This document shows, in pieces, positions 16,794 to 27,100 of a stretch of DNA of 64,000 nucleotides. The DNA comes from Prauserella_A sp040635515 (GTDB lineage Bacteria > Actinomycetota > Actinomycetes > Mycobacteriales > Pseudonocardiaceae): assembly GCA_040635515.1 (NCBI GenBank), contig JBEYHY010000007.1, forward strand, positions 248,001 to 312,000. Reading direction: 5' to 3'. The notes under the pieces were generated by a model. It had not been told where the DNA came from. It saw nothing but the letters and a program-made list of their open reading frames with translations, and searched no databases. A program made the position numbers and the translations under genes. Every line of letters begins with the position of its first letter. Within the stretch, counting starts at the first letter, position 1.

Positions 16794-17579
16794 TCAGAAG
16801 TCGTCCGGAAGTTCGTCCTCGAGCCCTTCCTCGAGCAATCGATTCTGTTCTTCCAGCGATTCGCTCATGCCGATCGTGTCCTGCTGTGGATCGACCGAGA
16901 ATTCGCCGTAGCGGTCGCCGTCCTCGTTGGTGCTGTAGTACTCGACCGACCCGTCGGGGTATTCGATCTGGTGATTGCCTGCACTGCCCTCGGCGCCGGG
17001 CACGGTGGTCTCGGTGTGCGTGTAGAGATAACAGCCCGCCTCGTCGTACACGGGCGTCGAGGTGGTCACCGGCGCTTGTGCCGGAGGAACATCACCCGGC
17101 TCGACTCGTTCGTTGGCCTGGTCTTCTTCCGGCAGGTCCTCCTGCATGGACTCCGTCGTGGCCTCGGGGTCGATGTGCGGGGGAAGGCCGCCTGGTGTGG
17201 TCGCGCTGGGGTCGGTGAACATGAAGTTGACGGCATTGGCGACGTCGGCGGCGCTGGCGCTGTCGGCCCCGGCGAAGATGTCCCTGATCCCGAACAGTGC
17301 CGCACTGAGTGCTTCGATGCTCTGGTGGGTGTTGGCCGCGCTCTGCGTCCACAGTCCCGCGTTGCCGAACGCCACCTCTTGTGCTGCGGCGCCGGGGGCG
17401 AATCCGGTGGCACTGAGGGTGTTGTGCTCTCCCACACCGGTCAGCGTGCCGCCGAGGACCGTGTCGCCGCCGCTGCCGAAGGATGGCGTGTTGGTCCCGG
17501 TGGCGTAGTCCCCTGCCACGCCGATGACCGCTTCGGCGCTGGTGTCGAAGCTGCCCGAGTCCACATTGATGTAGCTCAT
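16794..17579 (-). CDS. Small acidic T7SS-associated protein of unknown function
   Basis: A 261-residue protein with GGAGAGGG five bases before the ATG. Residues 1-110 are helical with small residues (DTSAEAVIGVAGDYATG ... WTQSAANTHQSIEALSAALFG), reminiscent of the secretion-target (EspC/DUF2580-like) fold. The middle is Glu/Pro-rich. A beta stretch follows (GCYLYTHTETTVPGAEG; YPDGSVEYYSTNEDGDRYG), then a strongly acidic tail (LEEQNRLLEEGLEDELPDDF). The beta part resembles a repeated strand-turn sensor rather than an enzyme. Located between eccC and the EspB-like gene, it may be a substrate or a chaperone for that protein. I do not recognise a named family. Confidence 0.5.
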   Translation of the reverse strand: MSYINVDSGSFDTSAEAVIGVAGDYATGTNTPSFGSGGDTVLGGTLTGVGEHNTLSATGFAPGAAAQEVAFGNAGLWTQSAANTHQSIEALSAALFGIRDIFAGADSASAADVANAVNFMFTDPSATTPGGLPPHIDPEATTESMQEDLPEEDQANERVEPGDVPPAQAPVTTSTPVYDEAGCYLYTHTETTVPGAEGSAGNHQIEYPDGSVEYYSTNEDGDRYGEFSVDPQQDTIGMSESLEEQNRLLEEGLEDELPDDF

Positions 17580-17644
17580 GTCCCTCTCCTGTGCTGCCGT
17601 GTCGCTGTCAGTTCCGCGAACCCGCGGCCTCCGGTACGGAGAAA

Positions 17645-17664
17645 GTTCTTGGTTTCCAAGGAAC
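17645..17664. terminator. Weak hairpin downstream of eccC
   Basis: GTTCTTGG-TTT-CCAAGGAAC forms an eight-base stem with one bulge just past the eccC stop, in the 94-base gap before the next leftward gene. It may partially terminate the eccC transcript or stabilise its 3' end. Confidence 0.35.
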
Positions 17665-17673
17665 AGCCGCCTG

Positions 17674-20600
17674 TCAAGTTGCCATCGGTAGGTGGGCGAG
17701 TTGGATCATTTGGTGTCCGGTGCCTCTGGTGATGAGCCATGCCCTGCCGGGTGGGAGTTTTTCGGGTCTTCTGTTGTCGAAGAGTGGGCCTTCGTCCCTG
17801 CTGCCCGACATCATGATTGCGGGTGAGGCGAGTTCTCGGATTCTGGAGAGGACGGGGTCGAAGAGTGCTCGTCCTGCTCCGCCGGAGCGTCGGGTGACGA
17901 TGAGGTGCAGGCCGATGTCTCGGCCTTGGGTCATGAAGTCCAGGAGGGCGGTGAGTGTGTTGTCGTGTCCGCTGGTGACGAGGTCGTAGTCGTCGATGAG
18001 CAGGAATAGTTCGGGGCCGGTCCACCAGCTTCGTTCTTTGAGCTGGGTGGGGGTGATGTCGTCGCCGGGGAGGCGTTTGTTCATGGCGTCGACGGTGAGG
18101 GCGACCATGCGTTTGACGGAGGCTTGGTTGGTGGCGTAGCCGATGAGGTAGTCGTCGGGGACGAGGCCGAGCATGCTGCGGCGGTAGTCGATGAGCGCGA
18201 TTTGGGCTTGGTCGGGTTGGTAGCGGCCCATGATGCTGGTGGCCAGGGCGCGCAGCAGCGAACTCTTTCCTGTTTCCACGTCGCCGATGGCCACAAGGTG
18301 GGGCTCGGCTTCGAAGTTGAGGTGCACGGGTTGGAGGTCGCGTTCGGAGATCCCGATCGCGATGCCCTTCTCCGGAGCCAAATCGGCCGGGGGAAGGTCC
18401 TCGTAGGGCAGGAGCGCGGGCAGCAGGCGGATGTTGGCGGCTGGTTTGCCGTCCCAGGCGTTGTTGACGGCGGCGACGAAGGCGGTGGTGGCGTCGCCGA
18501 GTCTGTCGTCGCTTTGCTCGCCGTCGATGCGGGGGACGCCGGCGAGGAAGTGGAGTCCTTCGGGTGTGATGCCGCGGCCGGGGGTGTTTTCGGGGACGCT
18601 GGCGGCGTGTTTGCGGCCGAATTGGGAGTCCAGGGGGTCGCCGAGGCGGAGTTCGAGGCGGGTGCCGAACATGTCGCGGGTGTTCATGCGCAGGTCCATC
18701 CACCGGTTGCAGCCGGCGATGACGTGGATGCCGTAGCCGAGGCCGCGGTTGAGGATTTCCGCGACGATGGGTTCGAGGTCTTCGAATTCGGTGCGCAGGG
18801 TGGACCAGCCGTCGACGATGAGGAACAGGTCCCCGAACCGGTCGGTGGGGAAGTCGCCGTTGCGCAGGCGCCTGCGGTAGGTGGTCATGCTGTCGATGCC
18901 GTGTTCGGCGAAAACCCGTTCGCGTTCCTGCAGTAGTCCGTGTGCTTCGGCGATGGCGCGCCGCACGGTGTCGGTGTCGCGGCGGGTGGCGACGCCGCTG
19001 ACGTGTGCGAGGTCGCGGATGGCGGTCAGCCCGCCGCCGCCGAAGTCGAGGCAGGCGAACTGGACTTCGGCGGGGGTGTGGGTCAGGGCGAGTGTGCCGA
19101 GGATGGTGCGGATGGCGACGCTTTTGCCGCTGCGGGGGGCGCCGATGACCACGATGTTGCCGCCGCCGCCGGACAGGTCGATCCAGTAGGGGTCGCGGCG
19201 TTGTTCGAAGGGTTTGTCGATGATCCCCACCACCGCACTCAACGTGCCGTGGGCGGCCGTGGTCGTGGTGGTGAGACCGCGCCGGTCGTGTTTGCCCAGC
19301 GGGCCCACGAGATCGGGCAATGTTGGTGGTTCGGCCAGGGGTGGGAGCCAGACTTGGTGCGCGGGCCGTCCTTGGCCTTTCATGCGGTCGACCAGGACCT
19401 CAAGCAGGCTTTGGGTGTTCTCGGATTCGGCGGCCGTGGTGGTGGGTTCGGGTTTTTCGGTGATTTTGGGTCGGAGGTAGTGGGTGGTGTATTCCTGGAC
19501 GGGGACGATGCGGTTGCCCGCTTTGTCGGTGCGCACGGCCGCTTTGTTTTTGATGGGGCCGGAGACGTAGGCGGCTTTGAAGCGGGTGATGTCGGTGTCG
19601 GCTTTGAGGAACCCGTTGCCCGGCGAGCGGGGGAGTTGGGCGGCGTCGGGGACACCGAGCACGGTGCGGCTTTCCATGGCGGAGAAGGTGCGTAGCGCGA
19701 TCCGGTAGGACAAATGTGATTCCAGGCCGCGCAACCGGCCCTCATCCAGGCGTTGGGACGCGAGCAGGAGGTGGACGCCGAGGGATCGGCCGACGCGGCC
19801 GATTTGGACGAACATGTCGATGAAGTCGGGGCGGGCGGTGAGCAGTTCGGAGAACTCGTCGACGATGACCAGCAACGCGGGTAGTGGTTCCAGGGGTGCT
19901 CCGGCGGCGCGGGCTTTTTCGTAGGTGTATTGGGAGTTGAAGTCCCCGGTTTTGCGCAGCAATTCCTGGCGGCGCATCAACTCGCCTTGGATGGCATCGA
20001 GCATGCGGTCGACGAGGTGGAGTTCGTCTTCGAGGTTGGTGATGACGGCGCTGGTGTGGGGGAGCTGGTCGAGTTTGGTGAACGTGGCGCCGCCTTTGAA
20101 GTCGGTGAGCACGAAGTTCAGGGTTTCCGGATCGTGGGTGGTGGCCAGCGCCAGCACCAGCGTCCGCAACAACTCCGACTTACCCGAGCCGGTCGCGCCC
20201 ACGAGCAGCCCGTGGGGGCCCATGCCGTCCTGCGCGGACTCTTTCAGATCCAGTTCCATGGGGCGGCCGTCGGCGTGGACGCCGATCGCGACCCGCAGCC
20301 GGGACCGGTTGGAGCGCGAGGACCACGTTTCGGCCAGGGAAAACGTGTGGGGGTCGCCGAGGTCGAGCAGATCCGTCAACTCCAGCGGCCCGCCCGCCAA
20401 AGGCTGGTCAGTCGCGGTTTGCACGGACAGGCGCAGCGGCGCCAGCATCCGCGCCAGGCCGCGCATGTCGGACAGATTCAGCGCATCAGCGGTGCCGACT
20501 TTCCCTTCGCCGTCCATCGTGCGGCTGGTCAGCTCGCCGTCATCGGCGATATCCAGCACCAGGGTGGAGGCATCCAAAACACGGGGTGGCGGGTCGGCCA

Positions 20601-21642
20601 GGTTGATCACGGTGACGCCTTCGACACCGCCGTCGGCCATCAAATGCTCCGAACCCGACACCGGGCCGCCGTCGAGGAACACCACGACGTGGGCGAGTCC
20701 TTCGGCAGGTGGGGTGCCGGGGGTAAAGCGGGGGCGGGTGGAAAACACGTCGTCCAACATGGACTCCAGCGCCACCACACTGTCGGTCACCAGCCGGATA
20801 TTGCCCACCGCGTCGGCTTTGCTGGGGTGCAGGGCGTGCGGGATCCACTTGAACCACTCCCACGACGCGCGTTCATCCGGGACCGTGACCGCACCCAAGA
20901 TGATGTCACCGGGGGCGTGGAACGTGGCCAGCTGCGCGGTGATCGCCCGGGCCAACGCCCGTTTCGCCTCAGTGTCACCGGTGACATAAATGTGGGAAAA
21001 ACCGTGCAGCGCCACCGCGATCGGCAGATCCGGCACCGTCGAATACTTCGTCACGAACCGCCGTAGCGCCATGGCGCACAACGGTTCCAGCTCATCCACC
21101 GGGCGGGTTTGCGGCGGCACCAACGGCGTCGCGAGCTCCTGCTCACCCACACCCAACCGCACCACCAGGAAATCCCAATCCATCGGCCGCCGCTCCCACA
21201 GCCGCGCGCTCTGCGCCGTGGACCACAACCGCGCCGGATCCGGATGCCGGTAGTACATCGCGGCCTGCTGCTTCCCGATGTTCTCCCGGACCTTCACCCG
21301 CAATTGGCTCAACCGCCGCATATAGCGGCGCCGGTTCAGGATCATCTCCTGCTTACTCGTGCCCTGATTGGACTGGTTGAGCATCATGAACAGCATCATG
21401 CCGCCCATCCCGACCGCCATCAGCCCACCCGCGATATACATGATGGGCCCGAAATTGAACCGCATCGAGATCATCAAGATCATCCCGCCCATGATCGCCA
21501 ACATCGGCACGATCATCAGCATCCGAGTCCAGCCCTTACCACTCGGCTCAGGATTCTCCGGCGGCGCCTCCAAAATCGTGTCCCCCGACGGCAACTCCGG
21601 CGCGGGACGACGCAACGGACGCCTGACAATCATCGTCGCCAC
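17674..21642 (-). CDS. eccC: Type VII secretion ATPase EccC (single-chain, three ATPase domains)
   Basis: FtsK/SpoIIIE-type motor that binds Esx-type signals and drives export. At 1322 residues it is the fused form (EccCa plus EccCb in one chain). Two membrane helices lie at about residues 40-88 (MLMIVPMLAIMGGMILMISM). Three Walker A motifs follow: GATGSGKSELLR near 480, GAPRSGKSVAIR near 833 and GDVETGKSSLLR near 1118. Domain 1 keeps the catalytic glutamate (LLVIVDEFSEL), domain 2 has VDGW and domain 3 IDDY, so the outer domains look degenerate, as in known EccC proteins where they bind substrate. The GTG start has AGGAAGG upstream. It heads the leftward block. Confidence 0.95.
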   Translation of the reverse strand: MATMIVRRPLRRPAPELPSGDTILEAPPENPEPSGKGWTRMLMIVPMLAIMGGMILMISMRFNFGPIMYIAGGLMAVGMGGMMLFMMLNQSNQGTSKQEMILNRRRYMRRLSQLRVKVRENIGKQQAAMYYRHPDPARLWSTAQSARLWERRPMDWDFLVVRLGVGEQELATPLVPPQTRPVDELEPLCAMALRRFVTKYSTVPDLPIAVALHGFSHIYVTGDTEAKRALARAITAQLATFHAPGDIILGAVTVPDERASWEWFKWIPHALHPSKADAVGNIRLVTDSVVALESMLDDVFSTRPRFTPGTPPAEGLAHVVVFLDGGPVSGSEHLMADGGVEGVTVINLADPPPRVLDASTLVLDIADDGELTSRTMDGEGKVGTADALNLSDMRGLARMLAPLRLSVQTATDQPLAGGPLELTDLLDLGDPHTFSLAETWSSRSNRSRLRVAIGVHADGRPMELDLKESAQDGMGPHGLLVGATGSGKSELLRTLVLALATTHDPETLNFVLTDFKGGATFTKLDQLPHTSAVITNLEDELHLVDRMLDAIQGELMRRQELLRKTGDFNSQYTYEKARAAGAPLEPLPALLVIVDEFSELLTARPDFIDMFVQIGRVGRSLGVHLLLASQRLDEGRLRGLESHLSYRIALRTFSAMESRTVLGVPDAAQLPRSPGNGFLKADTDITRFKAAYVSGPIKNKAAVRTDKAGNRIVPVQEYTTHYLRPKITEKPEPTTTAAESENTQSLLEVLVDRMKGQGRPAHQVWLPPLAEPPTLPDLVGPLGKHDRRGLTTTTTAAHGTLSAVVGIIDKPFEQRRDPYWIDLSGGGGNIVVIGAPRSGKSVAIRTILGTLALTHTPAEVQFACLDFGGGGLTAIRDLAHVSGVATRRDTDTVRRAIAEAHGLLQERERVFAEHGIDSMTTYRRRLRNGDFPTDRFGDLFLIVDGWSTLRTEFEDLEPIVAEILNRGLGYGIHVIAGCNRWMDLRMNTRDMFGTRLELRLGDPLDSQFGRKHAASVPENTPGRGITPEGLHFLAGVPRIDGEQSDDRLGDATTAFVAAVNNAWDGKPAANIRLLPALLPYEDLPPADLAPEKGIAIGISERDLQPVHLNFEAEPHLVAIGDVETGKSSLLRALATSIMGRYQPDQAQIALIDYRRSMLGLVPDDYLIGYATNQASVKRMVALTVDAMNKRLPGDDITPTQLKERSWWTGPELFLLIDDYDLVTSGHDNTLTALLDFMTQGRDIGLHLIVTRRSGGAGRALFDPVLSRIRELASPAIMMSGSRDEGPLFDNRRPEKLPPGRAWLITRGTGHQMIQLAHLPMAT

Positions 21643-21994
21643 GGGACACTGACCTTCCTACACACACAACACGAATACTCGCCAAAACCTGCTGACCGGC
21701 CGCCGAAACACCTACCACGCGGCGCCACCAATTCTGACCACACCGCACGGCACCGATCAAGGCGATGGTCATTATCTCGCTCCAGCGGGGTGGTGCCCAT
21801 CTGGATAGTGAATCCGTACCAGGGCATGCTGAAGCCGTTATTGGCTCCCTGACCTGCGCTTTTGCTGGATGGGTCCAGTGTCAGCGCTGCGCGTGCGGTG
21901 ACAGTGGTTGCACTGATCATGAGGTAGCGAAAGCACCATTGGTACCCACTGTCGGCGCTGTCCGCCGCGCCCAACGATCTGGAGGATTTGAGCC
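21643..21994. promoter_or_regulatory. Divergent promoter region between eccC and the esx/giant operon
   Basis: This 352-base gap must carry promoters for the leftward EccC block and for the rightward esx-giant operon. TTGCAC near 21908 is -35-like, but I see no convincing -10 at the right spacing. A GGAGG site at its right end serves the first Esx-like gene. No gene is supported within it. Confidence 0.5.
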
Positions 21995-22336
21995 GTGAGC
22001 GAGATTCAACTGACCCACGCGCAGATCACGGAGCTGCGGCAGGCGTTTGCCGATGCCAGGGACGAGGTTCACAAGCTGACCACCAACGCCGAGTCGGCCG
22101 TAAACGCCACCAGGGGCAACTCGTGGCTTGGTACTGCGATGAACGCGGCCACAAACTTGGTCTCCGGGCGGATCGCTCCCTACGAACAGGCCATTAACCG
22201 CCGCATCACCGCCATGGAAGAAGCGGTCTTCAGGGGACAGAACCTGGTGACGGCCGCCGACGAGGAAAGTGGTCAGGACCTTTCCGGAATCGATCCGGCG
22301 AGCATGGGCGGCGGAATGCAGTTCTCCCGGCTGTGA
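21995..22336 (+). CDS. WXG100-like (Esx-type) secreted protein
   Basis: A 113-residue helical-hairpin protein. Helix 1 (THAQITELRQAFADARDEVH) leads to the turn motif SWLGTAM with the W-x-G signature at about residues 44-46, then helix 2 (YEQAINRRITAMEEAVF). It ends with a Gly/Met-rich tail. Size and hairpin fit the Esx family, whose members dimerise and are exported by EccC. GTG 21995 has GGAGG ten bases upstream. First gene of the operon that ends in the giant gene, so it is a likely partner or co-substrate of that protein. Confidence 0.75.
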   Translation: MSEIQLTHAQITELRQAFADARDEVHKLTTNAESAVNATRGNSWLGTAMNAATNLVSGRIAPYEQAINRRITAMEEAVFRGQNLVTAADEESGQDLSGIDPASMGGGMQFSRL

Positions 22337-22390
22337 CCACCATTCCTGTACCTGACTCGAATCCAGTAACGACCACATTGCGAGGTTGAG

Positions 22391-22690
22391 ATGTCTGAAG
22401 ACGTGACAATGTACCGGGTCGGTAATGTCGATGCCACTGGTGACACCCAGGTCTCGGCGGGAGGCAGCATCCTCGGCATCATCGACGAGTTGATGGCCAG
22501 GGTCAGGAGGATTACCGGCGAGTCCTTCACCGGAACCTTTGCCGAGTCCGTCATCGCCGAGCATGCGGGTTGCCACGCCGATTGCGGTGCTCTGGCCGCC
22601 TCGGAGGATGCCGGTGGTAACGCGACGAAGCGTGCCGCGACGAACATCGTCGCGGCGGACCAGCGTGCGGGTGCCGGTCTCGGCGCCTGA
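22391..22690 (+). CDS. Esx-like small helical protein with F-x-G in place of W-x-G
   Basis: A 99-residue protein with no tryptophan. The region ILGIIDELMARVRRITGESF precedes ESFTGTFAES, where F-T-G stands where Esx proteins carry W-x-G, and a second helix follows (TKRAATNIVAADQ). Two cysteines (GCHADCGAL) are unusual for the family and could form a disulfide after export. ATG 22391 follows GAGGTTGAG. Its place directly after the WXG gene suggests the second half of an Esx heterodimer; the family call is tentative. Confidence 0.55.
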   Translation: MSEDVTMYRVGNVDATGDTQVSAGGSILGIIDELMARVRRITGESFTGTFAESVIAEHAGCHADCGALAASEDAGGNATKRAATNIVAADQRAGAGLGA

Positions 22691-22739
22691 GCCGACTGGT
22701 ACGTAACGACTTCACTCGGCTGGAAAGGAGCGCGCCGTC

Positions 22740-23201
22740 ATGGTGTCGCCAGAGGGGCAGCTTCCCCGCAACATCGAATTGCCGGATCTTTCGGCACTTG
22801 ACTCGGTCATGGAGGATCTCAACCGCTCCATGGAGCGGTTGCCCGAGATCCAGGCCGAGATGATGACGCTCACCGCCGAGGAATGGTCCGACGACGAACT
22901 CATCAGGGTCGTCGTCGGACCACGAGGTCAACTCGTGGAGCTGGAACTCGATCCCAGGGTCTACCGCGAGCCCGATGCCGCCAAGCTCTCCGAGTCCATC
23001 ATGGACGCGGTGACGGCAGCCGTCCGTGCCGTCATGGCGCGTTCGCAGGAACTCGTGAACGGTCACTTTCCGGCCGATATCGCCAAGATCTCCGGTCAGT
23101 ACGGCGTAGACCAGCCCGAGCAGCCGGGCTCGATGACGGCTGATCTGTTCAAGGTCGATGCGGAGCTCCTGGCGGACAGGAAGGAGCGCGAGCGTGGTTA
23201 G
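22740..23201 (+). CDS. YbaB/EbfC-like protein of the T7SS operon
   Basis: A 153-residue protein. The core EWSDDELIRVVVGPRGQL-VELELDP followed by helix AAKLSESIMDAVTAAVRAV matches the YbaB/EbfC fold (two strands with flanking helices). True YbaB proteins bind DNA near RecR, but versions lying in type VII operons of actinomycetes are widespread and their role is unknown. An extended N-terminal helix (LDSVMEDLNRSMERLPEIQA) may mediate dimerisation. ATG 22740 has AAGGAG upstream. The stop overlaps the next gene's GTG by eight bases. Confidence 0.75.
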   Translation: MVSPEGQLPRNIELPDLSALDSVMEDLNRSMERLPEIQAEMMTLTAEEWSDDELIRVVVGPRGQLVELELDPRVYREPDAAKLSESIMDAVTAAVRAVMARSQELVNGHFPADIAKISGQYGVDQPEQPGSMTADLFKVDAELLADRKERERG

Positions 23202-23520
23202 TTACGTCGAGGTCAAGGACGAGGCCATGGCGCTCGCCGGTGCGCGCGGGCTGCAGGAGGTCGGCGAGTCCCTGTCGACTGCCCAGGAGATCGAGCACCC
23301 CGTCTTCAGCGGTGCGACCAAGATCGACGCCGCGCTCGCGGAGAACTACCCGGACGCCGAGATCGACGAACTCCAGCAGGCGATCGCGGAGACGGGGGAT
23401 GCGCTTGCCGGGCTCGCCGAAGCGGTCATCAACGCCTGTGGTGAGTACAGTGCGGCCGAAGCGGAGAGCACAGCCGACATCCAGCGGGTGGAGCCCCCCG
23501 ACAATGTCCGGCTGGCCTGA
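23194..23520 (+). CDS. Type VII secretion-target-like small protein
   Basis: A 108-residue helical protein. VSYVEVKDEAMALAGARG opens a first helix, and DALAGLAEAVINACGEYSAA followed by EAESTADIQRV forms the second. This resembles the EspC/DUF2580 secretion-target fold, which like Esx proteins is a helical hairpin carrying export information. GTG 23194 is chosen for AGGAAGGA upstream and overlap with the YbaB-like stop; longer in-frame starts run inside that gene. It ends 42 bases before the giant gene, so it may chaperone or co-export its product. Confidence 0.55.
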   Translation: MVSYVEVKDEAMALAGARGLQEVGESLSTAQEIEHPVFSGATKIDAALAENYPDAEIDELQQAIAETGDALAGLAEAVINACGEYSAAEAESTADIQRVEPPDNVRLA

Positions 23521-23562
23521 CCTCGGCGACCGCATCCGGCACGACATCCCCGGAACCATGCG

Positions 23563-24180
23563 GTGACTTCGTACGACAGCTTCTTCGAGGCGTACGACGC
23601 CAAGATCCAGGAGTTCGCGTCGTCGATCGACAGCTGGATCCAGAACGACTGGAACTCGTTCGCGGCCAAGGCGCCCGGCTTCCCCGTCATCGAGAAGACG
23701 GATCTCGCCAAGACGGTCGTCGCGGCGATTCTCGGTGAGCGGCCCAAGACCTCCCTCGACGGCTTGATCGCCGCCTACGAGCGTGAAGTGGCGACCATCG
23801 AGGCGCTCAGCCAGCGAGCGCAAGAGGTCGCCGCGCTGGCCCAGGGCATCCAGGTTGTCTGGGTGGGAGATGGCGCTCCGACGATCTTCGCCTCGGAAAT
23901 GGCAAAGGTCGCGCAGGCCTTCCAGAGCATGGCCATCGCCAAGGCCGAGATCGCGATGCAGCAGGCGTACCTCATCGGTGAGCTGGTCAACGCGGTCAAC
24001 ATGTACGCGACGATGAATGTCGCGCTGTGGGTCGAGATCGCCGCCTATCTCGCCGTCGCGTTGTTCACCGCCGGCTCCAGTATTCTCGCGGCGCTCGGCA
24101 GGGCGGCCTCCTTCCCTGCCGTGCTGCGTGCTGCCATGTCGTTGATTGCGGCGGGCATCAGGTCGCTGTCGATGTCGAGC
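23563..24180 (+). other. WXG-type N-terminal targeting domain and hydrophobic segment of the giant protein
   Basis: Residues 1-145 form helices with VVWVGDGAPTIFASEMAKV, where Trp100-Val-Gly102 sits in the turn as in Esx and LXG-type proteins. A hydrophobic segment at about 150-205 follows (VEIAAYLAVALFTAGSSILA; FPAVLRAAMSLIAAGI). This is the expected place of a type VII signal. The usual YxxxD/E export motif is not clear just after it. Confidence 0.65.
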
Positions 24181-27100
24181 ATCAAGCGCTATACGTTCTC
24201 GCTGAGCTGGAGCGGCGCGGGCGCGGCCGTGCGGTCCGGCGCGGGAACGGCGATCAGGACGATCGGTTCCGGCGCCATGACCGGTCTTCGCAACGCCGGT
24301 AGGTCTTTCACGCCGACGTACGCCGCGCGTTCATCCTGGGCCATGCGTGGGCAGCTGCAGCTCGTTTCGCAGGCGGTGCGCAGCGGCGCGTCCTCAAGGG
24401 TCGTGGCGCAGCTCATGTCGCCCGCCGTCCGCAGAGCACTCGTGAACCCGGCCGCGCACAACCTCGCCAGGGTCGCTCCGGCGGTGCGGCCTTTCGTGCA
24501 GCGGGCTGCCGCACACCAGGTTTCCGTGCTCAGGGAACTGGGCACGATGGTCGCCGGATACACCCTGTTCAGCGCGGGTTTGGCGGGTGCCATGCACACT
24601 GTCGCGACCAACATGACCCACAGCCAGCTCGCCTCGATGGGGATGCCGGGCGATGCGTGGAAACCCGCCCCGGGTTCGTTGGTAACGACGATGGCCACCA
24701 CAGCTGTCACCAGTGCCTTCCTGCCTTTTGCCAGCAGTGTGCCGATAACCCGGTATTTCAACGGCTCGATCATCAGGTTCACCACTGCCGGCGCGGCCGG
24801 TGGCGCCCTGGCCCAGCCGCTGGGCAATGCCATGTCCGCCCATTTCGCCGCCCAGGCGGCGGCGAATCCGGAGTTGTCCAGGTTCCACGCCGTCAATCCG
24901 GTCGGCGAGGTCGGCCCCGCCGTGCCCGACGTCAGCCGCCGCACTCCGGGTGGAGACCAGCCCGGCTGGCTCCAGGGTGCCGCGAACGGTTTCCTGGAAG
25001 CCACGATCGGCTTCCAGGGCATACACCAGATCACCACACCCGCGTCGGCATTCGGCTCCGGCCTGCGCAACTTCACTGTCGACATCAAGGCGCCCAGCGG
25101 AATCAGGGTCGGCGGTACGACCCCCCTCAACCGGCCTGGTTTGTTCTCGGACCTGTCCGGCGCCGCGAGAGCGGCCACATCCGCACCGGCGGCGGCGCAG
25201 GCAGCGAGTCCCACGACGAGCGCCCCGTCGCAGACCACGAGTTCCGGCGGGAGTGGATCTCAATCGTCGGCGACGCCGGAGACCCCTGCCACGGCCGGTC
25301 CGCAGGCGCCGGAACGCTCGCCGGGGCAGGTCGTCGACGAAGGTGGCACACCCACGTCTCCGGAGAGCCCGCAGGGCTCTGTCGTGGAGAACACGCGTGC
25401 CGAGAACGCGGCGCCCTCGCGCGGTGGCGAAGAACCGGTCGCGGCCGAACAACAGCAGGTCCGCCAGCCGTCACCCGAGCCAAGGGAAACCGCGTCGCGC
25501 GACGGGGAGGTCGCTGACAGCGGCCCCCAGCGAGAGAACACATCCGAAGGCCGTGCACCGGAGCAGCAGGGCACCGCCGACGTCACGCAGTCGCGAGTGG
25601 ACGGTCCGGAAACCCCACAGGCAAAGGAAGAACTCAACCGCGCGGCGGAGCGGGCGCAGCGAGCACGCAACGAGTACGAAGCCACCGTCGCCGAACGGGA
25701 CGCCGCGGCGGCGGAGGCCGAGCGGCTGCGCGGGCCGGAAGAGCCGCAGCCCCTGGAGCGGACGAAGGCCGATGCCTGGCTGACCACACACGAAGCCAGG
25801 GTCGACAAGGCACTGACGGAGCTGAACAACGCCGAGTCGGCCGTCATCGACGCGCAGCAGCGCGTCGAGAGTTCGCGGATCGACTCGACGGGGACCGAGC
25901 AGTCGACCGGCTCGGAGCTTTCGCGGGCTCAGGAGGACCTCGGCAGGGCAGCGGACCGGACTCGGAGAGCCCAGGAGACGTTCGACGCGGCCGTCGTGAA
26001 GCGGGACAAGATCGCGGCGGAGGCCCGGCTGCCGGCGGAACTCGAATCGCCCAAGCCGCTCGACCGGAACCTCGCCGAAGCCAGGCTGGCCATGCGGGAG
26101 GCGGATGTTCAGCGGGCACAAGGCGAACTCGACAGGGCGCGGGCCGAGCTGTCGGCCGCCTACGAGCGCCTGCGCACGCTCGAGAACGCGCCCCAGGGCA
26201 CCACCCGCCCCGACCTGGACGCGACGACTCGCCCGGACTCCGGTACGGAGGACACCGGAACCGGTACGGACAGCAGTTCGGTGACCGAGGACGCGACGCC
26301 GGATGCGGGCGCCGATGGCCCGGTCACCGTCGATCCGTTGCCTTCGGTGCAGGCCTCGGCGACAAGTGTCGTCAAGGGCCTGCTGCAGGAGATGCGGCTG
26401 CCCGTGTCCCGGCTCCTCACCGGAAACCCGAGGGACGTCGTCGGGGTCACCGGTGACCTCGTGGAACGCAGGGTCGTGGTGACCGACGAGGCCGGTGGCG
26501 CGCCGTGGGTCGAGCATCGCAAGTATCAGACGTTCCTGTTCGGCGACGGGTCGCGGCTGTGGGGCGAGATCGAACTCGATCGCGGTCTCCAGGCAGGTGA
26601 CGTGCGGGTCACCGGAGCCGAGTTCACCAACGTGGGCGGGCTCAGGGTGCAGAACAGCCCTGTCACGATCGCGATCTCGGCTGAGAGCCGGTTGCCCGTG
26701 GACGCGTCGGCCAGCACGGGAGGCTCGGGCGGGCCACTACTGTTCCAGGTAAGGAAGCTCGAAGCCGGGCTGGCGGACTTCTTCCAGGTGCAGACCGACG
26801 CCGTGCGCGCCGAGATCACGGGCGCCCTGCGTGACTACCGGGCCGGTGAGGGCGGGGGTCTCGTCAATCCGTTGCCCGCGACCGAGGTCGGCAGGACGAT
26901 GGCGCCGGAGTCGGCCGGGCTGGGGGACCGCTGGGCTGCCTCGAGCAGGGTGACCCAGGTCGGCGATGTCGAGAACGCGACACGGAACCGCTGGGCGGAG
27001 GCCGAGGCCGAGCAGACGGTTCAGCAGCTCGGAACCGTTCGGCAGGACATCGTGGCCGGAGACTCGGGAACCCACCTGTTCGTCCGGCCCGATGGCTCGG

